Positions 33,965 through 43,406 of a stretch of 64,000 nt of DNA are shown in pieces. The translations under genes were made by a program, and so were the position numbers. Below the pieces are notes generated by a model. It worked only from the letters and a program-made list of their open reading frames with translations, searched no databases and had not been told where the DNA came from. Origin of the DNA: Clostridium sardiniense (lineage in GTDB: Bacteria; Bacillota; Clostridia; Clostridiales; Clostridiaceae). The stretch lies in assembly GCF_016907995.1 (NCBI RefSeq), contig NZ_JAFBDA010000001.1:372001-436000 (forward strand), in the 5' to 3' direction. Position 1 is the stretch's first letter, and every line of letters starts with the position of its first letter.

Positions 33965-36029
33965 ATTAGCAATAAGCAATGCAAAGAAATCAATAAAAGA
34001 TTATTTAATTTATTTTATAACTATAACTTTATGTGTAAGTTTATTTTATGCTTTTACATCTTTATCAAGTTCTAGTTATGAGTTTATAACAGAAGAATCT
34101 TATAAATTTGATATGTTAAAGGACATATTAAAGTATTCAACATATATTATTACAGCATTATTAGTTGTTCTTATAGGATATGTAAATAAATATATGATAA
34201 GAAGAAGGCAAAGAGAATTTGCAACATATATACTATTAGGGGCAGAACAAAAAAATGTTGCATTGATGTTTTTTATTGAAACATTAATAGTAGGAATATT
34301 GGCTATAATATTGGGTATATTTATTGGGACATTATTTTCTCAAGTAGTTACAGCTTTAGTTCTTATTACAGCAAAGCAAGAGATTGTATTTACTTTAAAG
34401 TTATACATGGATACAGTTACCTTAACATTTATATTTTTTGTATCTATGTTTTGTATAATAGGTCTTTATAATATTAAGGTTCTTAAAAAAGTTAAACTTA
34501 TCAATATGCTTAATGCAGAAAAGAAAACAGAGTTTCAACTTAAGAGATGTGGTAAAGTTTATGGAAGCATATCTATTATATCAACAATATTATATGTAAT
34601 TGCTGGATATTGTACTTATAAGCTTATAAAAGCAATTGACAATCCAGAGCTTATAAAAGGAAGTGAACAAGCATTTATAATAGTATCTTTAGTTACTTTC
34701 ATTTTAGGAACATATGCATTGTTTTATTCTTTAGGTTATATAATTATATTTATTAAAAATAGGTGGATAGGATTTAGATACGAAAATACTAATTTATTTT
34801 TAATTGGATCAATTGTATCAAAAATAAAAACAGCACCTATTTTGATGGCAACTATATCATTAACCTTTTTAGGTGCAGCAATAAGTTTTAGTTTAACACT
34901 TTTAATGTCTGAGTGGAGTTTAGGATACTTAGATTATAGAATTCCTTTTGATATTAGTATTTCAAATGAATATAGTGTACCAGGACGTTTTAGTATAACA
35001 GATATAGATGATATTCCTAATATAGACTACGGGGAGATAGTTGAGTATTTAAATGAAGATAATTATAATATTAGTGAATATTGTGAGGTTAATAAATACT
35101 TTATAGAGAAAGAAGATTTTTATAAAAGAGAAAAAAGAGATATGCCTATACTAGCTGTTAAATTAAGTGAATTTAATAAATTAAGAAATATGTTAGGGTA
35201 TGAAAAGGTAAATTTAAAAAATGATGAATTTACTATGCAATGGGCTAAGAGAATACCAAAAGAAGAAGTTGATAAATTTATTAATTCAAATTCTAATTTT
35301 AAGGTTAGTAATAAAAGCTTAAGTATTAGTAATACACCTTATTATACTGAATCTCTTGGAGAAGACATTTATAATTTCTATACAAATGCTATCATTATTT
35401 TACCGGATGAAATATGTAAAGATTTAATTGTAGCTAGTACTGATTTTTATGCAAATACTAAAAAGGATATGAGTTATGATAATGCTATATCATTTGAAAA
35501 TGATTACGTACAGAAATGGATTAATAATGAGTATGGAGAATTGGCAAGTAAGTATGATGATGATGGATATGATGATTACTCATATTTTGTTTATGCAAGC
35601 ACAAAAGTAGCAGAAGTTAGTGAAATATTAAATGCAACATTAGCAATGAGAATACTCGGAATATATTTAGGTATAGTTTTACTTATGATAAGCTTAACAG
35701 TACTTGCTTTGCAACAACTTGCAGATTCAATAGAGCATAAAGACAGGTTTAATGTTCTTAAAAAGTTAGGTGTAGAGGAAAAGGAAATAAGTAATATAAT
35801 TTTAAAGCAAATATCTATATATTTTATTATTCCAATATTGGTAGCAATAATTGGGTTTATAATATTTATATATAATTATGCTGTTATATTTAACAGTGAA
35901 ATAAGTGCATATATAGGAGAGAAAGGTTTTATATTAAATATAAGAATAGCCTTAGTGTTAATAGTTAGTATCTATGTGGCCTATTTTATAGCTACCTACT
36001 ATACATTTAAGAGAAATATTAAATGTTAG
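33954..36029 (+). CDS. Bce-type ABC permease (BceB-like)
   Basis: A 691-residue permease with about ten helices. There is one N-terminal helix, FtsX-type helices 2-4, more in the middle, then a large extracellular domain (~residues 325-560) between helices 7 and 8, and a final FtsX triplet. This is the Bce/Vra layout, where the big domain senses the antimicrobial peptide and signals the kinase. The ATG lies inside the end of the ATPase gene (GTAAGGG upstream). The substrate peptide cannot be predicted. Confidence 0.92.
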   Translation: MYAKLAISNAKKSIKDYLIYFITITLCVSLFYAFTSLSSSSYEFITEESYKFDMLKDILKYSTYIITALLVVLIGYVNKYMIRRRQREFATYILLGAEQKNVALMFFIETLIVGILAIILGIFIGTLFSQVVTALVLITAKQEIVFTLKLYMDTVTLTFIFFVSMFCIIGLYNIKVLKKVKLINMLNAEKKTEFQLKRCGKVYGSISIISTILYVIAGYCTYKLIKAIDNPELIKGSEQAFIIVSLVTFILGTYALFYSLGYIIIFIKNRWIGFRYENTNLFLIGSIVSKIKTAPILMATISLTFLGAAISFSLTLLMSEWSLGYLDYRIPFDISISNEYSVPGRFSITDIDDIPNIDYGEIVEYLNEDNYNISEYCEVNKYFIEKEDFYKREKRDMPILAVKLSEFNKLRNMLGYEKVNLKNDEFTMQWAKRIPKEEVDKFINSNSNFKVSNKSLSISNTPYYTESLGEDIYNFYTNAIIILPDEICKDLIVASTDFYANTKKDMSYDNAISFENDYVQKWINNEYGELASKYDDDGYDDYSYFVYASTKVAEVSEILNATLAMRILGIYLGIVLLMISLTVLALQQLADSIEHKDRFNVLKKLGVEEKEISNIILKQISIYFIIPILVAIIGFIIFIYNYAVIFNSEISAYIGEKGFILNIRIALVLIVSIYVAYFIATYYTFKRNIKC

Positions 36030-36179
36030 AAATATACAATAATAAAACGTAAAAGCTCATTTAGATATTATGCTAAGAACTTTTCAATTAATCTAATGAA
36101 TTCGATTATTAAAAAGGGGAAAAAGAATTACTTTGGGTGAGTTATTTGGAGTTATATAGAAGAAAACAAACATATTTCT

Positions 36180-36222
36180 AAAACTAAGATAGACTAAAAT
36201 TAGTCTATCTTAGTTTTTCTTC
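36180..36222. terminator. bidirectional terminator between the Bce operon and the thioesterase gene
   Basis: A 17-bp perfect stem AAAACTAAGATAGACTA/TAGTCTATCTTAGTTTT with a 4-nt loop, with T-runs available for both directions. Confidence 0.85.
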
Positions 36223-36962
36223 CATATAAATTGTAATTTAGTAAGAAGCTTTCCAGTATTGTCACTTGTAATGTTATGAATAGTAGTAATCTCGTTATTA
36301 TCACCATCAATTACTTCAGATGAAATATGTAATGTATCTCCATCAGTTGTTTCTTTCTTAAAGAGTACTTTGATATTAAATAGTTCATATTCATTTAAAA
36401 TAGATCTTGGCAGAGTATCCATTGCCATTTCCATATACTTTACATTATTTACATGTCCATTAGAGTCTATATCACTGTATCTAATAGGATATTCCTTTAT
36501 ATAATCCTTTTTTTGAATATTAGGAATATCATCTAAAGGAGGTACTTCTTCTAATTCTCCTTCAAGCCCATATATTTCACGTTGATCAGGTGCTATTTTC
36601 ATAGGACGTCTTTTTTCAAAATCTATTAATATAGCTGTTGAAACAACTTCACCTATAATTTTTCCTTCAGAATCTTTTATATTATTGTGTCTATAGCCAT
36701 AAAATTTCTTTGTACCTAAAGCCTTAGTGTCTACAGTTATTTTATCTCTAAATTTAGGGTATTCATATATAGTTATGTCATATTTTAAAAGAACCCAAAT
36801 ACACTGATTATGAACAAATCCTTCGTTAGTTTCGCCTAAATAATCAGATTGAGAAATAACAACATCCCATAAGTAATCTACTAAAGATGAAAATTTGCAT
36901 TTATGTTCAGAGTCAACGTCAAAAATATTTATTCTGTATTCTTTTTCAAAAACATTATTCAA
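36210..36962 (-). CDS. acyl-ACP thioesterase (FatA-type)
   Basis: A 250-residue double-hotdog thioesterase that releases fatty acids from acyl carrier protein. The second-domain motif YSDIDSNGHVNNVKYME carries the Asn/His pair of the active site. The first hotdog contains the paired WDVVISQSDYLG helix region. Its length fits bacterial acyl-ACP thioesterases. The start is the ATG at 36962 with GGAGGAAAT upstream. It is monocistronic. It probably sets the chain length of free or membrane fatty acids. Confidence 0.9.
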   Translation of the reverse strand: MNNVFEKEYRINIFDVDSEHKCKFSSLVDYLWDVVISQSDYLGETNEGFVHNQCIWVLLKYDITIYEYPKFRDKITVDTKALGTKKFYGYRHNNIKDSEGKIIGEVVSTAILIDFEKRRPMKIAPDQREIYGLEGELEEVPPLDDIPNIQKKDYIKEYPIRYSDIDSNGHVNNVKYMEMAMDTLPRSILNEYELFNIKVLFKKETTDGDTLHISSEVIDGDNNEITTIHNITSDNTGKLLTKLQFIWKKN

Positions 36963-37395
36963 TTATATTTCCTCCTATTATAAATTTGGTATGTATTTCA
37001 TATTAAATATTATATCACAGTTTTAATATTTCCATATTATGTATAGAAGATGTAAGGAATATTAGATTGATAGATATTTTATTCAGGTAGATTAAATATA
37101 GTAGGGGCTTGTTGCATGGCATGGTGTATTTGTACAGATGAATTGTTTAAATTTCAAGCGCTTTTATGGAGTTCTACAACCTTTTTACAGATAATAAATA
37201 GTAAGTGATTTAGTTAGAATTTATTATTGATGTTATATATAAATTTTATTTATTATTATCAATTTATAATAATTTTATATTGTTTATCAATAAATAATTA
37301 TTGATTTATCTGTTATAAAATAATATACTATATATAAATTAAATGAAAATTTACTTTATTTAATTTTAATATATATTAAAAGGAAGATTATTTTT
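36963..37395. other. AT-rich intergenic region, no gene recognised
   Basis: About 430 bp between the divergent thioesterase and FAD-reductase genes. A moderately GC-rich patch lies at ~37100-37190, but no ORF with a ribosome site or family match was found. It presumably holds both promoters. Confidence 0.5.
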
Positions 37396-38472
37396 ATGAA
37401 TACAACATATGATATTGCAATTATAGGATTAGGACCAGCAGGTTCTGTTCTAGCAAGATTACTTTCCAAGGAATTTAAGATTATTGCCATAGATAAAAAA
37501 AACGATCTTGAAAATGGATTTCAAAAATCTTGTGGTGGGTTATTGTCTTCTGATGCTCAGAAGGTTTTTGCAAGATTTGATATGACTATACCAAAAAGTA
37601 TTTTAGTTGATCCTCAAATTTTTTCTGTAAAAACTATAGATGAAAACAATAAATTAATTCGTTATTATCAAAGGTTTTATATAAATATTAATCGTCATAA
37701 ATTTGATTTATGGCTAAAATCAATTATTCCAAGTAATGTACATATTTATAATAATTCTAACTGTACTAATATTGAAAAAATAGATACAGGGTATAAAGTA
37801 ACTTTTTCTGAAAATGGTAAAAAACAGACTATAACAACTAAATATTTAGTTGGAGCGGATGGAGCAAATTCAATTGTTCGTAGAACAATTTATCCAAATA
37901 AAAAAATAAGAACCTATATGGCTATTCAGCAATGGTTCTCTGAAGAACATGAAACTCCATTTTATTCTTGTATATTTGATAAGGAAATTACAGACTGTTG
38001 TTCATGGTCAATATCAAAAGATAATCACTTTATATTTGGTGGAGCTTATCCAATAGACAATTCAAAAGAAAGATTTGAAAAGCAAAAGAAGAACTTAAGA
38101 AAGCAAGGTTTTAAGTTTGGAGAACTATTAAAAACAGAGGCTTGCCTTGTATTAAGACCATCAAAATACTCAGATTTTTGCTGTGGAAAAAATAATGCTT
38201 TTTTAATAGGAGAATCAGCAGGGTTTATAAGTCCAAGTTCTCTAGAAGGAATAAGTTCAGCAATAATAAGTGCTGAATATTTAAGCAAAGTATTAAACTC
38301 ATATAGCAAAAACCCAAATAAAAAATATAGACAAAAAACTTTGAAATTAAGATTAAAAATATTTTCAAAACTATTTAAATGTCCATTTATGTACAATCCT
38401 ATTTTACGTAAGATTGTACTTAAAAGTAAAATTAATAGCATTGATGTAATAAAAATAGAAAATGATTTTTAA
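37396..38472 (+). CDS. FAD-dependent oxidoreductase (geranylgeranyl-reductase-like)
   Basis: A 358-residue flavoprotein. The N-terminal dinucleotide fold GLGPAGSVLARLL binds FAD, KYLVGADGANS is the conserved middle motif, and AFLIGESAGFISPSSLEG the later FAD ribityl-binding motif. The family includes geranylgeranyl reductases and flavin monooxygenases, which reduce or oxidise lipid double bonds. Many clostridial members are called FAD-binding protein and are uncharacterised. AAAGGAAG precedes the ATG. It is monocistronic, with a terminator at ~38488. Confidence 0.8.
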   Translation: MNTTYDIAIIGLGPAGSVLARLLSKEFKIIAIDKKNDLENGFQKSCGGLLSSDAQKVFARFDMTIPKSILVDPQIFSVKTIDENNKLIRYYQRFYININRHKFDLWLKSIIPSNVHIYNNSNCTNIEKIDTGYKVTFSENGKKQTITTKYLVGADGANSIVRRTIYPNKKIRTYMAIQQWFSEEHETPFYSCIFDKEITDCCSWSISKDNHFIFGGAYPIDNSKERFEKQKKNLRKQGFKFGELLKTEACLVLRPSKYSDFCCGKNNAFLIGESAGFISPSSLEGISSAIISAEYLSKVLNSYSKNPNKKYRQKTLKLRLKIFSKLFKCPFMYNPILRKIVLKSKINSIDVIKIENDF

Positions 38473-38487
38473 TTATGTTATTTTAAT

Positions 38488-38518
38488 AAAAGAGAGAGCT
38501 AATAGCTTCTCTTTTTTA
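38488..38518 (+). terminator. terminator after the FAD oxidoreductase gene
   Basis: A short stem (AAAGAG...CTCTTT with inner AGCT/AGCT) is followed by TTTTTT, 15 bp after the stop codon. Confidence 0.7.
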
Positions 38519-38666
38519 TTTGCTTTAAAATGATAGAATCTTTTAATCTAAGCCTTTCGTTAGACAAAGGATGAAAATAATATTACCAATAATTTAATTA
38601 TTTAATTGAATTTTATATGATATATAATTAATATGATAATAAATCTAAAAGATAGGGGAATATTGT

Positions 38667-38767
38667 ATGAGTATATATAAAACTGATTACTTAAAAAGTG
38701 TAGTAAGCTTCTAGCAGAAACTGTAGTATATAAGACTATTTTGTTAGGAGCATTTAAGAAATTATAA
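38667..38767 (+). pseudogene. small frameshifted ORF of unknown family
   Basis: An ORF with a good GGGGA site begins at 38667 (MSIYKTDYLKSVVSF, stop at 38712). The reading continues in another frame from ~38705 (KLLAETVVYKTILLGAFKKL, stop at 38765). Together they suggest a ~35-residue protein interrupted by a frameshift. It lies upstream of a CD3324 paralogue. No family is recognised. Confidence 0.35.
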
Positions 38768-38840
38768 AATTTAATAGAATAGTTTTGTGCAGTTTTTGCA
38801 TTAATATTTACGACTTTAATAGTAGATAGGAGCAAAAAGT

Positions 38841-39116
38841 ATGAAATATAAGAAAGCACAAGACATATTACCACAGGATTTAGTTATTAAGCTTCAGGAA
38901 TTTGTAGATGGAACTTATTTATATATCCCTAAAAAAGGTAGCAATAAAAAATCATGGGGAGATAATACTGGCATTAAAAAAGATTTATATGCAAGAAATA
39001 AGAAAATCTATGAAGATTTTAATAATGGAATGACAGTAAAGGAGTTATCAACTAAATACTACTTAGTTGATAATAGTATAAGAAGAATATTAAGAGAATA
39101 TAAAAATAATATATAA
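38841..39116 (+). CDS. CD3324 family HTH protein (copy 2 of 3)
   Basis: A 91-residue paralogue of the proteins at 12173 and 51987. The N-terminus KAQDILPQDLVIKLQEFVDG is followed by YLYIPKKG, SWGDNTG, and a C-terminal HTH (TVKELSTKYYLVDNSIRRIL). AGGAGCAAAAAG precedes the ATG. It is monocistronic and surrounded by a methyltransferase downstream. It is a predicted DNA-binding regulator with no known target. Confidence 0.8.
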   Translation: MKYKKAQDILPQDLVIKLQEFVDGTYLYIPKKGSNKKSWGDNTGIKKDLYARNKKIYEDFNNGMTVKELSTKYYLVDNSIRRILREYKNNI

Positions 39117-39263
39117 ATAAAATTAAAAGATATTTGTTTAATTACAAATATCTTTTTATATATTAAACATAAATAATACAGAATTATTTATGAACTATGT
39201 ATATATGGATTAATTAGGATAAAATTTATATAGAAATAAAATTAATAGTGTGAGGTATAATTT

Positions 39264-40001
39264 ATGGGGAAAAATAAGTATGATAATCAAGAGTTTTTTG
39301 ATAAATATATTAAAATGACTCGTTCTATTTATGGGCTTAAAGGCGCTGGTGAGTGGCAGGAATTTAAAAGAATGTTACCAAATTTAGAGGAGAAAAAGGT
39401 CTTAGACTTAGGTTGTGGATTTGGATGGCATTGTAAATATGCTATTGAAAATAATGCTAAAGAAGTAGTTGGAGTAGATTCTTCAGAGAAAATGCTTAAA
39501 CAGGCTAAAAAAATTAATGGGGATTCATCTATAGAGTATGTAAAAGATACAATAGAAAGTGTAAAACTTAAAGAAGAATATTTTGATGTTGTAATAAGTT
39601 CATTAGCACTTCATTATGTTGAAAATTTTAAAGAAGTGTGTAAGAAGGTATATGATTGCCTAGTATATGGGGGAGACTTTGTATTTTCAGTTGAACATCC
39701 CATATTCACAGCATATGGGAGCCAAGAATGGTATGTTGATGAATTAGGGGATAGACTACATTGGCCAGTAGATAATTACTTTAATGAAGGAAAAAGAAAA
39801 AGCATTTTTTTAGGTGAAGAGGTAGTTAAATATCATAAGACTATAACTACATACATTAATACATTAATAGGTTGTGGCTTCGAGATAAAGGAAGTAACTG
39901 AGCCAAAGCCACCAAAAGAAATGTTAGAAGGTAATAAAGAAATGCAAGATGAATTACGTAGACCAATGATGTTATTAATATCAGCAAGAAAAAAGAAATA
40001 G
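39264..40001 (+). CDS. class I SAM-dependent methyltransferase
   Basis: A 245-residue Rossmann methyltransferase. SAM-binding motif I is VLDLGCGFGWH, the acidic loop is VGVDSSEKML, and motif IV is FDVVISSLALHYV. The C-terminal part is a small variable domain. It resembles the UbiE/Coq5-like small-molecule methyltransferases, and the acceptor is unknown. A GTGAGGT site lies before the ATG at 39264. It is monocistronic. Confidence 0.85.
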   Translation: MGKNKYDNQEFFDKYIKMTRSIYGLKGAGEWQEFKRMLPNLEEKKVLDLGCGFGWHCKYAIENNAKEVVGVDSSEKMLKQAKKINGDSSIEYVKDTIESVKLKEEYFDVVISSLALHYVENFKEVCKKVYDCLVYGGDFVFSVEHPIFTAYGSQEWYVDELGDRLHWPVDNYFNEGKRKSIFLGEEVVKYHKTITTYINTLIGCGFEIKEVTEPKPPKEMLEGNKEMQDELRRPMMLLISARKKK

Positions 40002-40131
40002 TGGATATGTGGTAACTTTAATGTTACTGGAAACTAAAAAGTGCCTAATTGTTGTTTTTTATTTAATGAATTATTATGAGTTTGTAAGACAGCACTAAAT
40101 AATTTTAAATAAAAAACCGGGAGGAATTAAA

Positions 40132-40764
40132 ATGAAATTTAATAATAAAGAAACAGCATTAGTATTAGTAGATCCACAGAATGAATTCTTACATGAAATG
40201 GGAGAAGGATATAAATTAGCTAAAGATGTTATTGAGGCTAATAACACTATAGAAAATATTGTATCTCTACTTAAAAAATCAAAGGAAAATGGATATAAAG
40301 TATTTATATCACCACATTACTACTATCCACATGATTACACATGGAAATTTGGAACAAATGGTGAGCATATGATGCATGAAATGAAAATGTTTGAAAGAAA
40401 AGGACCTTCAGAAGCGGTAGAAAAGAATTCAAGAGCAGATATGCTTGATGAATTTAAGGAATATATTGAAGATGGAGAAACTATAATAGCAAGTCCACAT
40501 AAAATCTTTGGACCACAAACAAATGATTTAGTATTACAGTTAAGAAAACAAAAAATAGATACTGTAATACTTGCAGGAATGAACTCAAACATTTGTATTG
40601 AATCACACATGAGAGATCTAGTAGAACAAGGGTTTGAAGTTTATATTGCAAAGGATGCAACAGCAGCACCAGGAATGGAAGCATACGGAGCAGCAGAAGT
40701 TAACTTTGGTATGTTATCAAGTGGTTCATTAACAACAGAAGAAGTATTAAAAGAATTAAATTAA
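40132..40764 (+). CDS. cysteine hydrolase (isochorismatase family)
   Basis: A 210-residue isochorismatase-like hydrolase. The catalytic triad is visible: Asp in LVLVDPQNEFL, Lys in ASPHKIFGP and Cys in GMNSNICIESHMRDL. Members hydrolyse amides or vinyl ethers (nicotinamide, ureidoacrylate, isochorismate) and the substrate cannot be fixed. AACCGGGAGGAA provides a strong ribosome site. It is monocistronic. Confidence 0.88.
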   Translation: MKFNNKETALVLVDPQNEFLHEMGEGYKLAKDVIEANNTIENIVSLLKKSKENGYKVFISPHYYYPHDYTWKFGTNGEHMMHEMKMFERKGPSEAVEKNSRADMLDEFKEYIEDGETIIASPHKIFGPQTNDLVLQLRKQKIDTVILAGMNSNICIESHMRDLVEQGFEVYIAKDATAAPGMEAYGAAEVNFGMLSSGSLTTEEVLKELN

Positions 40765-40939
40765 TACATAAAATCAAGATTATAATAATTATATAATATA
40801 TAAAGAGTAGTTAGAGAAGTTTCTTTAGCTACTTTTTTTAATATAATATGTGAAATCAATTCCTACGTATGTCATATATTGATAGTAGTATATAGATTTT
40901 ATTATAAATCAAAATATTATATTACAAAGGATGATAAAT

Positions 40940-42304
40940 ATGAAACTATTTAAGGAGTTATGTTTTAACGGTGAAATAGTAACGCCTAATGATGTGGAAT
41001 ATAATGAAGATAGACAAATATGGAATAGAGCAATACAAAAATGTCCAATTGCTATATTATATTGTACTAGTAGAAAAGATGTTATAAGTGCGTTAAGATT
41101 CTGCGTTAGAAAAGATATTAATTTTAGAATTAGATCTGGTGGGCACAATTATGAAGGTTATTCAATTGTAAATAATGGAATAGTAATTGATGTAAGCAGA
41201 ATGAAGAGAATAAGTATAAATGAATTAAACAATACAGTAAAAATAGAATCAGGAGTACAAAATAGTCAGCTTTATGAATATTTAGGTAAAAGAGGATATC
41301 CTTTTCCTGGTGGAACTTGTCCAACTGTAGCATTATCAGGATACACTTTAGGTGGAGGTTGGGGGATGTCTTGTAGATTATTTGGGTTAGGTATAGATAG
41401 TGTAGTAGAATTTGAGATTGTAGATTATAGAGGTAAAGTAATTATTGCAAATAGAGATTGTAATAGTGATTTATTTTGGGCATTAAGGGGATCCGGTGGA
41501 GGGAATTTTGGAATAGTTACCTCATTAACTTTTAGATTACCACCAAAATTGAATAAAGTAACCTTATTTAGAATATATTATCCAAACACTACTACTAGAG
41601 AACAAGCAAAGATTATGGATATATTTCAAAACCTATATCAAACCTTAGATAGAAGGGTAAATATGAGAGCAAGTTTTTATAATGCTGAAGATGAAGGTTT
41701 GGCAGTATTTTTTATAGGTTTATTTTATGGAGATATATCAGAGCTAAAGAAAATATTAAAGCCTTTATTAGTAGTACCAAAGGCTGAGTCTGATTTTGAA
41801 TATACAACTTTTTTAAATGCTATAAGGCAGATTGAGTCTATATATCCAGAGAGTGAAAAATTCAAAACAGAAGGTAGATTTGAAGATAGAATATACTCAA
41901 AGTGTGAGTTATTAAAATTAGCATCATCTATTAGAGAAAAACCTATAGGTTCAGTTTATGTTGCAGTCACTTTTTATGGATTAGGTGGGGCGGTGAAGGA
42001 TAAAGGAAAACATGAAACAGCTTTTTATTATAGAGATTCTAATTATATTATAAGTATACAATCAGTATGGGAAAACTCAATTTATGCTAGAGAAAATAAA
42101 GAGTGGGTAGCTAGTAGATTAAATTATTTAGAACTGATTACGGAAGGTTCATATGTTAACTTCCCATACAGTCCACTAATAAATTATGAAGCAAAGTATT
42201 ATGGTGGAAATGTATGTAGGTTAAGATGTGTAAAAGAAAAATATGATCCATTTAATATATTTAATTATCCACAATCAATAAAAGCAGAATTTAATTTTGT
42301 ATAG
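40940..42304 (+). CDS. BBE-type FAD-linked oxidase, probably with bicovalent FAD
   Basis: A 454-residue oxidase of the berberine-bridge-enzyme/VAO family. His in IRSGGHNYEGYS and Cys in GGTCPTVALSGYTLGGGWG are the positions that attach FAD by two covalent bonds. The C-terminal BBE motif YYGGNVCRLRCVKEKYDP and FNYPQSI follow. Such enzymes use O2 and oxidise sugars or aromatic alcohols, which is notable in an anaerobe. The start is the ATG at 40940, with AAAGG nine bases upstream. It is monocistronic and the substrate is unknown. Confidence 0.88.
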   Translation: MKLFKELCFNGEIVTPNDVEYNEDRQIWNRAIQKCPIAILYCTSRKDVISALRFCVRKDINFRIRSGGHNYEGYSIVNNGIVIDVSRMKRISINELNNTVKIESGVQNSQLYEYLGKRGYPFPGGTCPTVALSGYTLGGGWGMSCRLFGLGIDSVVEFEIVDYRGKVIIANRDCNSDLFWALRGSGGGNFGIVTSLTFRLPPKLNKVTLFRIYYPNTTTREQAKIMDIFQNLYQTLDRRVNMRASFYNAEDEGLAVFFIGLFYGDISELKKILKPLLVVPKAESDFEYTTFLNAIRQIESIYPESEKFKTEGRFEDRIYSKCELLKLASSIREKPIGSVYVAVTFYGLGGAVKDKGKHETAFYYRDSNYIISIQSVWENSIYARENKEWVASRLNYLELITEGSYVNFPYSPLINYEAKYYGGNVCRLRCVKEKYDPFNIFNYPQSIKAEFNFV

Positions 42305-42476
42305 ATATTATATTGTGAAATAAATGTGTTAAAAAGTTATATTGGTAAAATTAAAGGTGTCGTATAGACAGGGTATAGTAGTGATAATCAAGTGGGAAAA
42401 GTGTTTCCTGTTTATATGATTTAGTATTAAAACCTCATTTAGAGATTAGGTGGAAAGTTTTACTACAAATAAAAAA

Positions 42477-42510
42477 TAAGGTCTAGACTTAATTCTAGAC
42501 CTTGAAAAGT
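42477..42510 (+). terminator. hairpin downstream of the BBE oxidase gene
   Basis: A 10-bp stem AAGGTCTAGA/TCTAGACCTT with a 6-nt loop. The T-run is poor, so it may be only a stable hairpin. 42305-42476 contains no recognisable gene. Confidence 0.5.
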
Positions 42511-42584
42511 AACTCTACTTGCTTGAGATTTTTAAGCAAGTCAACTATTATTTCTGTTAATTCAATAATATCTTTATATTTTAA

Positions 42585-42695
42585 TTAATTTTGTGAAATA
42601 CACTTTTTAGGGCAAGCAAGTTGGTATGCTCCGCAGTCAACACAGCCATCTTCATTGATCAATCTTTTTCTTGAGATATGCATCCAACAATACAT
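42585..42695 (-). pseudogene. cysteine-rich 4Fe-4S-like fragment
   Basis: A 36-codon minus-strand ORF whose C-terminus reads CVDCGAYQLACPKKCI, a four-Cys ferredoxin-type cluster motif. An N-terminal part is lacking. It lies in the same strand and directly downstream of a decayed GNAT gene. It is either the tail of that former gene or an independent remnant. No ribosome site was found. Confidence 0.45.
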
Positions 42696-42754
42696 ACTAG
42701 AGTTAATTTAATTTTGGGGTTAAAAGTAACATTTTATTCTGTTTTAATCATAGC

Positions 42755-42960
42755 TGCAGCTGGTATTAAGATTTCATATTCATCCTTTTCATATAATCAA
42801 ATAGATAACCAAGAAGAGTTCTACCTACTACAAGATCTCTAGATTCTTTTGATACAATAAATAATTGTATACATCCTTTAAAATTATCTTTTTTTGCATT
42901 ACCTAAATAAATCCTATTATTTTATTGTCTTTTTCTGCAACTTTGCTAAATGAACTTGCT
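42755..42960 (-). pseudogene. decayed GNAT acetyltransferase
   Basis: The minus strand reads SFSKVAEKDNKIIGFI-stop, then, in a shifted frame, KDNFKGCIQLFIVSKESRDL and VVGRTLLGYLFDYMKR before another stop. This is the acetyl-CoA-binding core of a GNAT protein with a stop and at least one frameshift. The N-terminal start is missing. Confidence 0.65.
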
Positions 42961-43244
42961 TTCTATTGGTGAAGTTTCTAAAATTAAAGAGGTTACGATA
43001 AAAGCTTTAATATATTATCATAAGGTTGGTATACTTATACCGAAATATATTGATGATGCAATAGGTTATAGATATTATAAAAGGTTTTAGAGCACTAGAA
43101 ACTAGCATAGCAGAGTTACAACAAATTTTTAAAGAACGTTATGTAATTACAGTACCATGCAAAGAAACTGAAAATTTGAAAGAGTTATTTAATGACTTTT
43201 TCAATATAGAATCATATAATTGCCAGATTCAAGTGTTTGTATGA
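42950..43244 (+). pseudogene. MerR-type regulator, frameshifted
   Basis: The plus strand from 42950 reads MNLLSIGEVSKIKEVTIKAL and YYHKVGILIPKYIDDAIGYR, an evident MerR-type HTH, and stops at 43088. From 43092 another frame continues ALETSIAELQQIFKERYVIT to a stop at ~43244, like a MerR linker and GyrI-type effector domain. The central part is lost. Its 5' end overlaps the decayed GNAT gene on the other strand. Confidence 0.65.
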
Positions 43245-43362
43245 TCTTATGAACTTAAAGAAAGACAGAATAAATCTTGTAGAATTTCTCTTATAAATTA
43301 AGAAACTTAAGGTTTCTTAAGAAATTTTTATAAGAGTTGTAAACTCTCCTTTCTAAAATAAA

Positions 43363-43383
43363 ATCATGATATGAAGTCATGAT
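43363..43383 (+). promoter_or_regulatory. inverted repeat just upstream of the vanY-like operon
   Basis: ATCATGA and TCATGAT are separated by seven bases, ~25 bp upstream of the ATG. A second small inverted repeat AGAGTT/AACTCT lies at 43333-43347. These could be operators of the two-component system encoded downstream. No -35/-10 pair is clear. Confidence 0.35.
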
Positions 43384-43406
43384 ATTTAGAAAAGAGGGAT
43401 AGAAAA

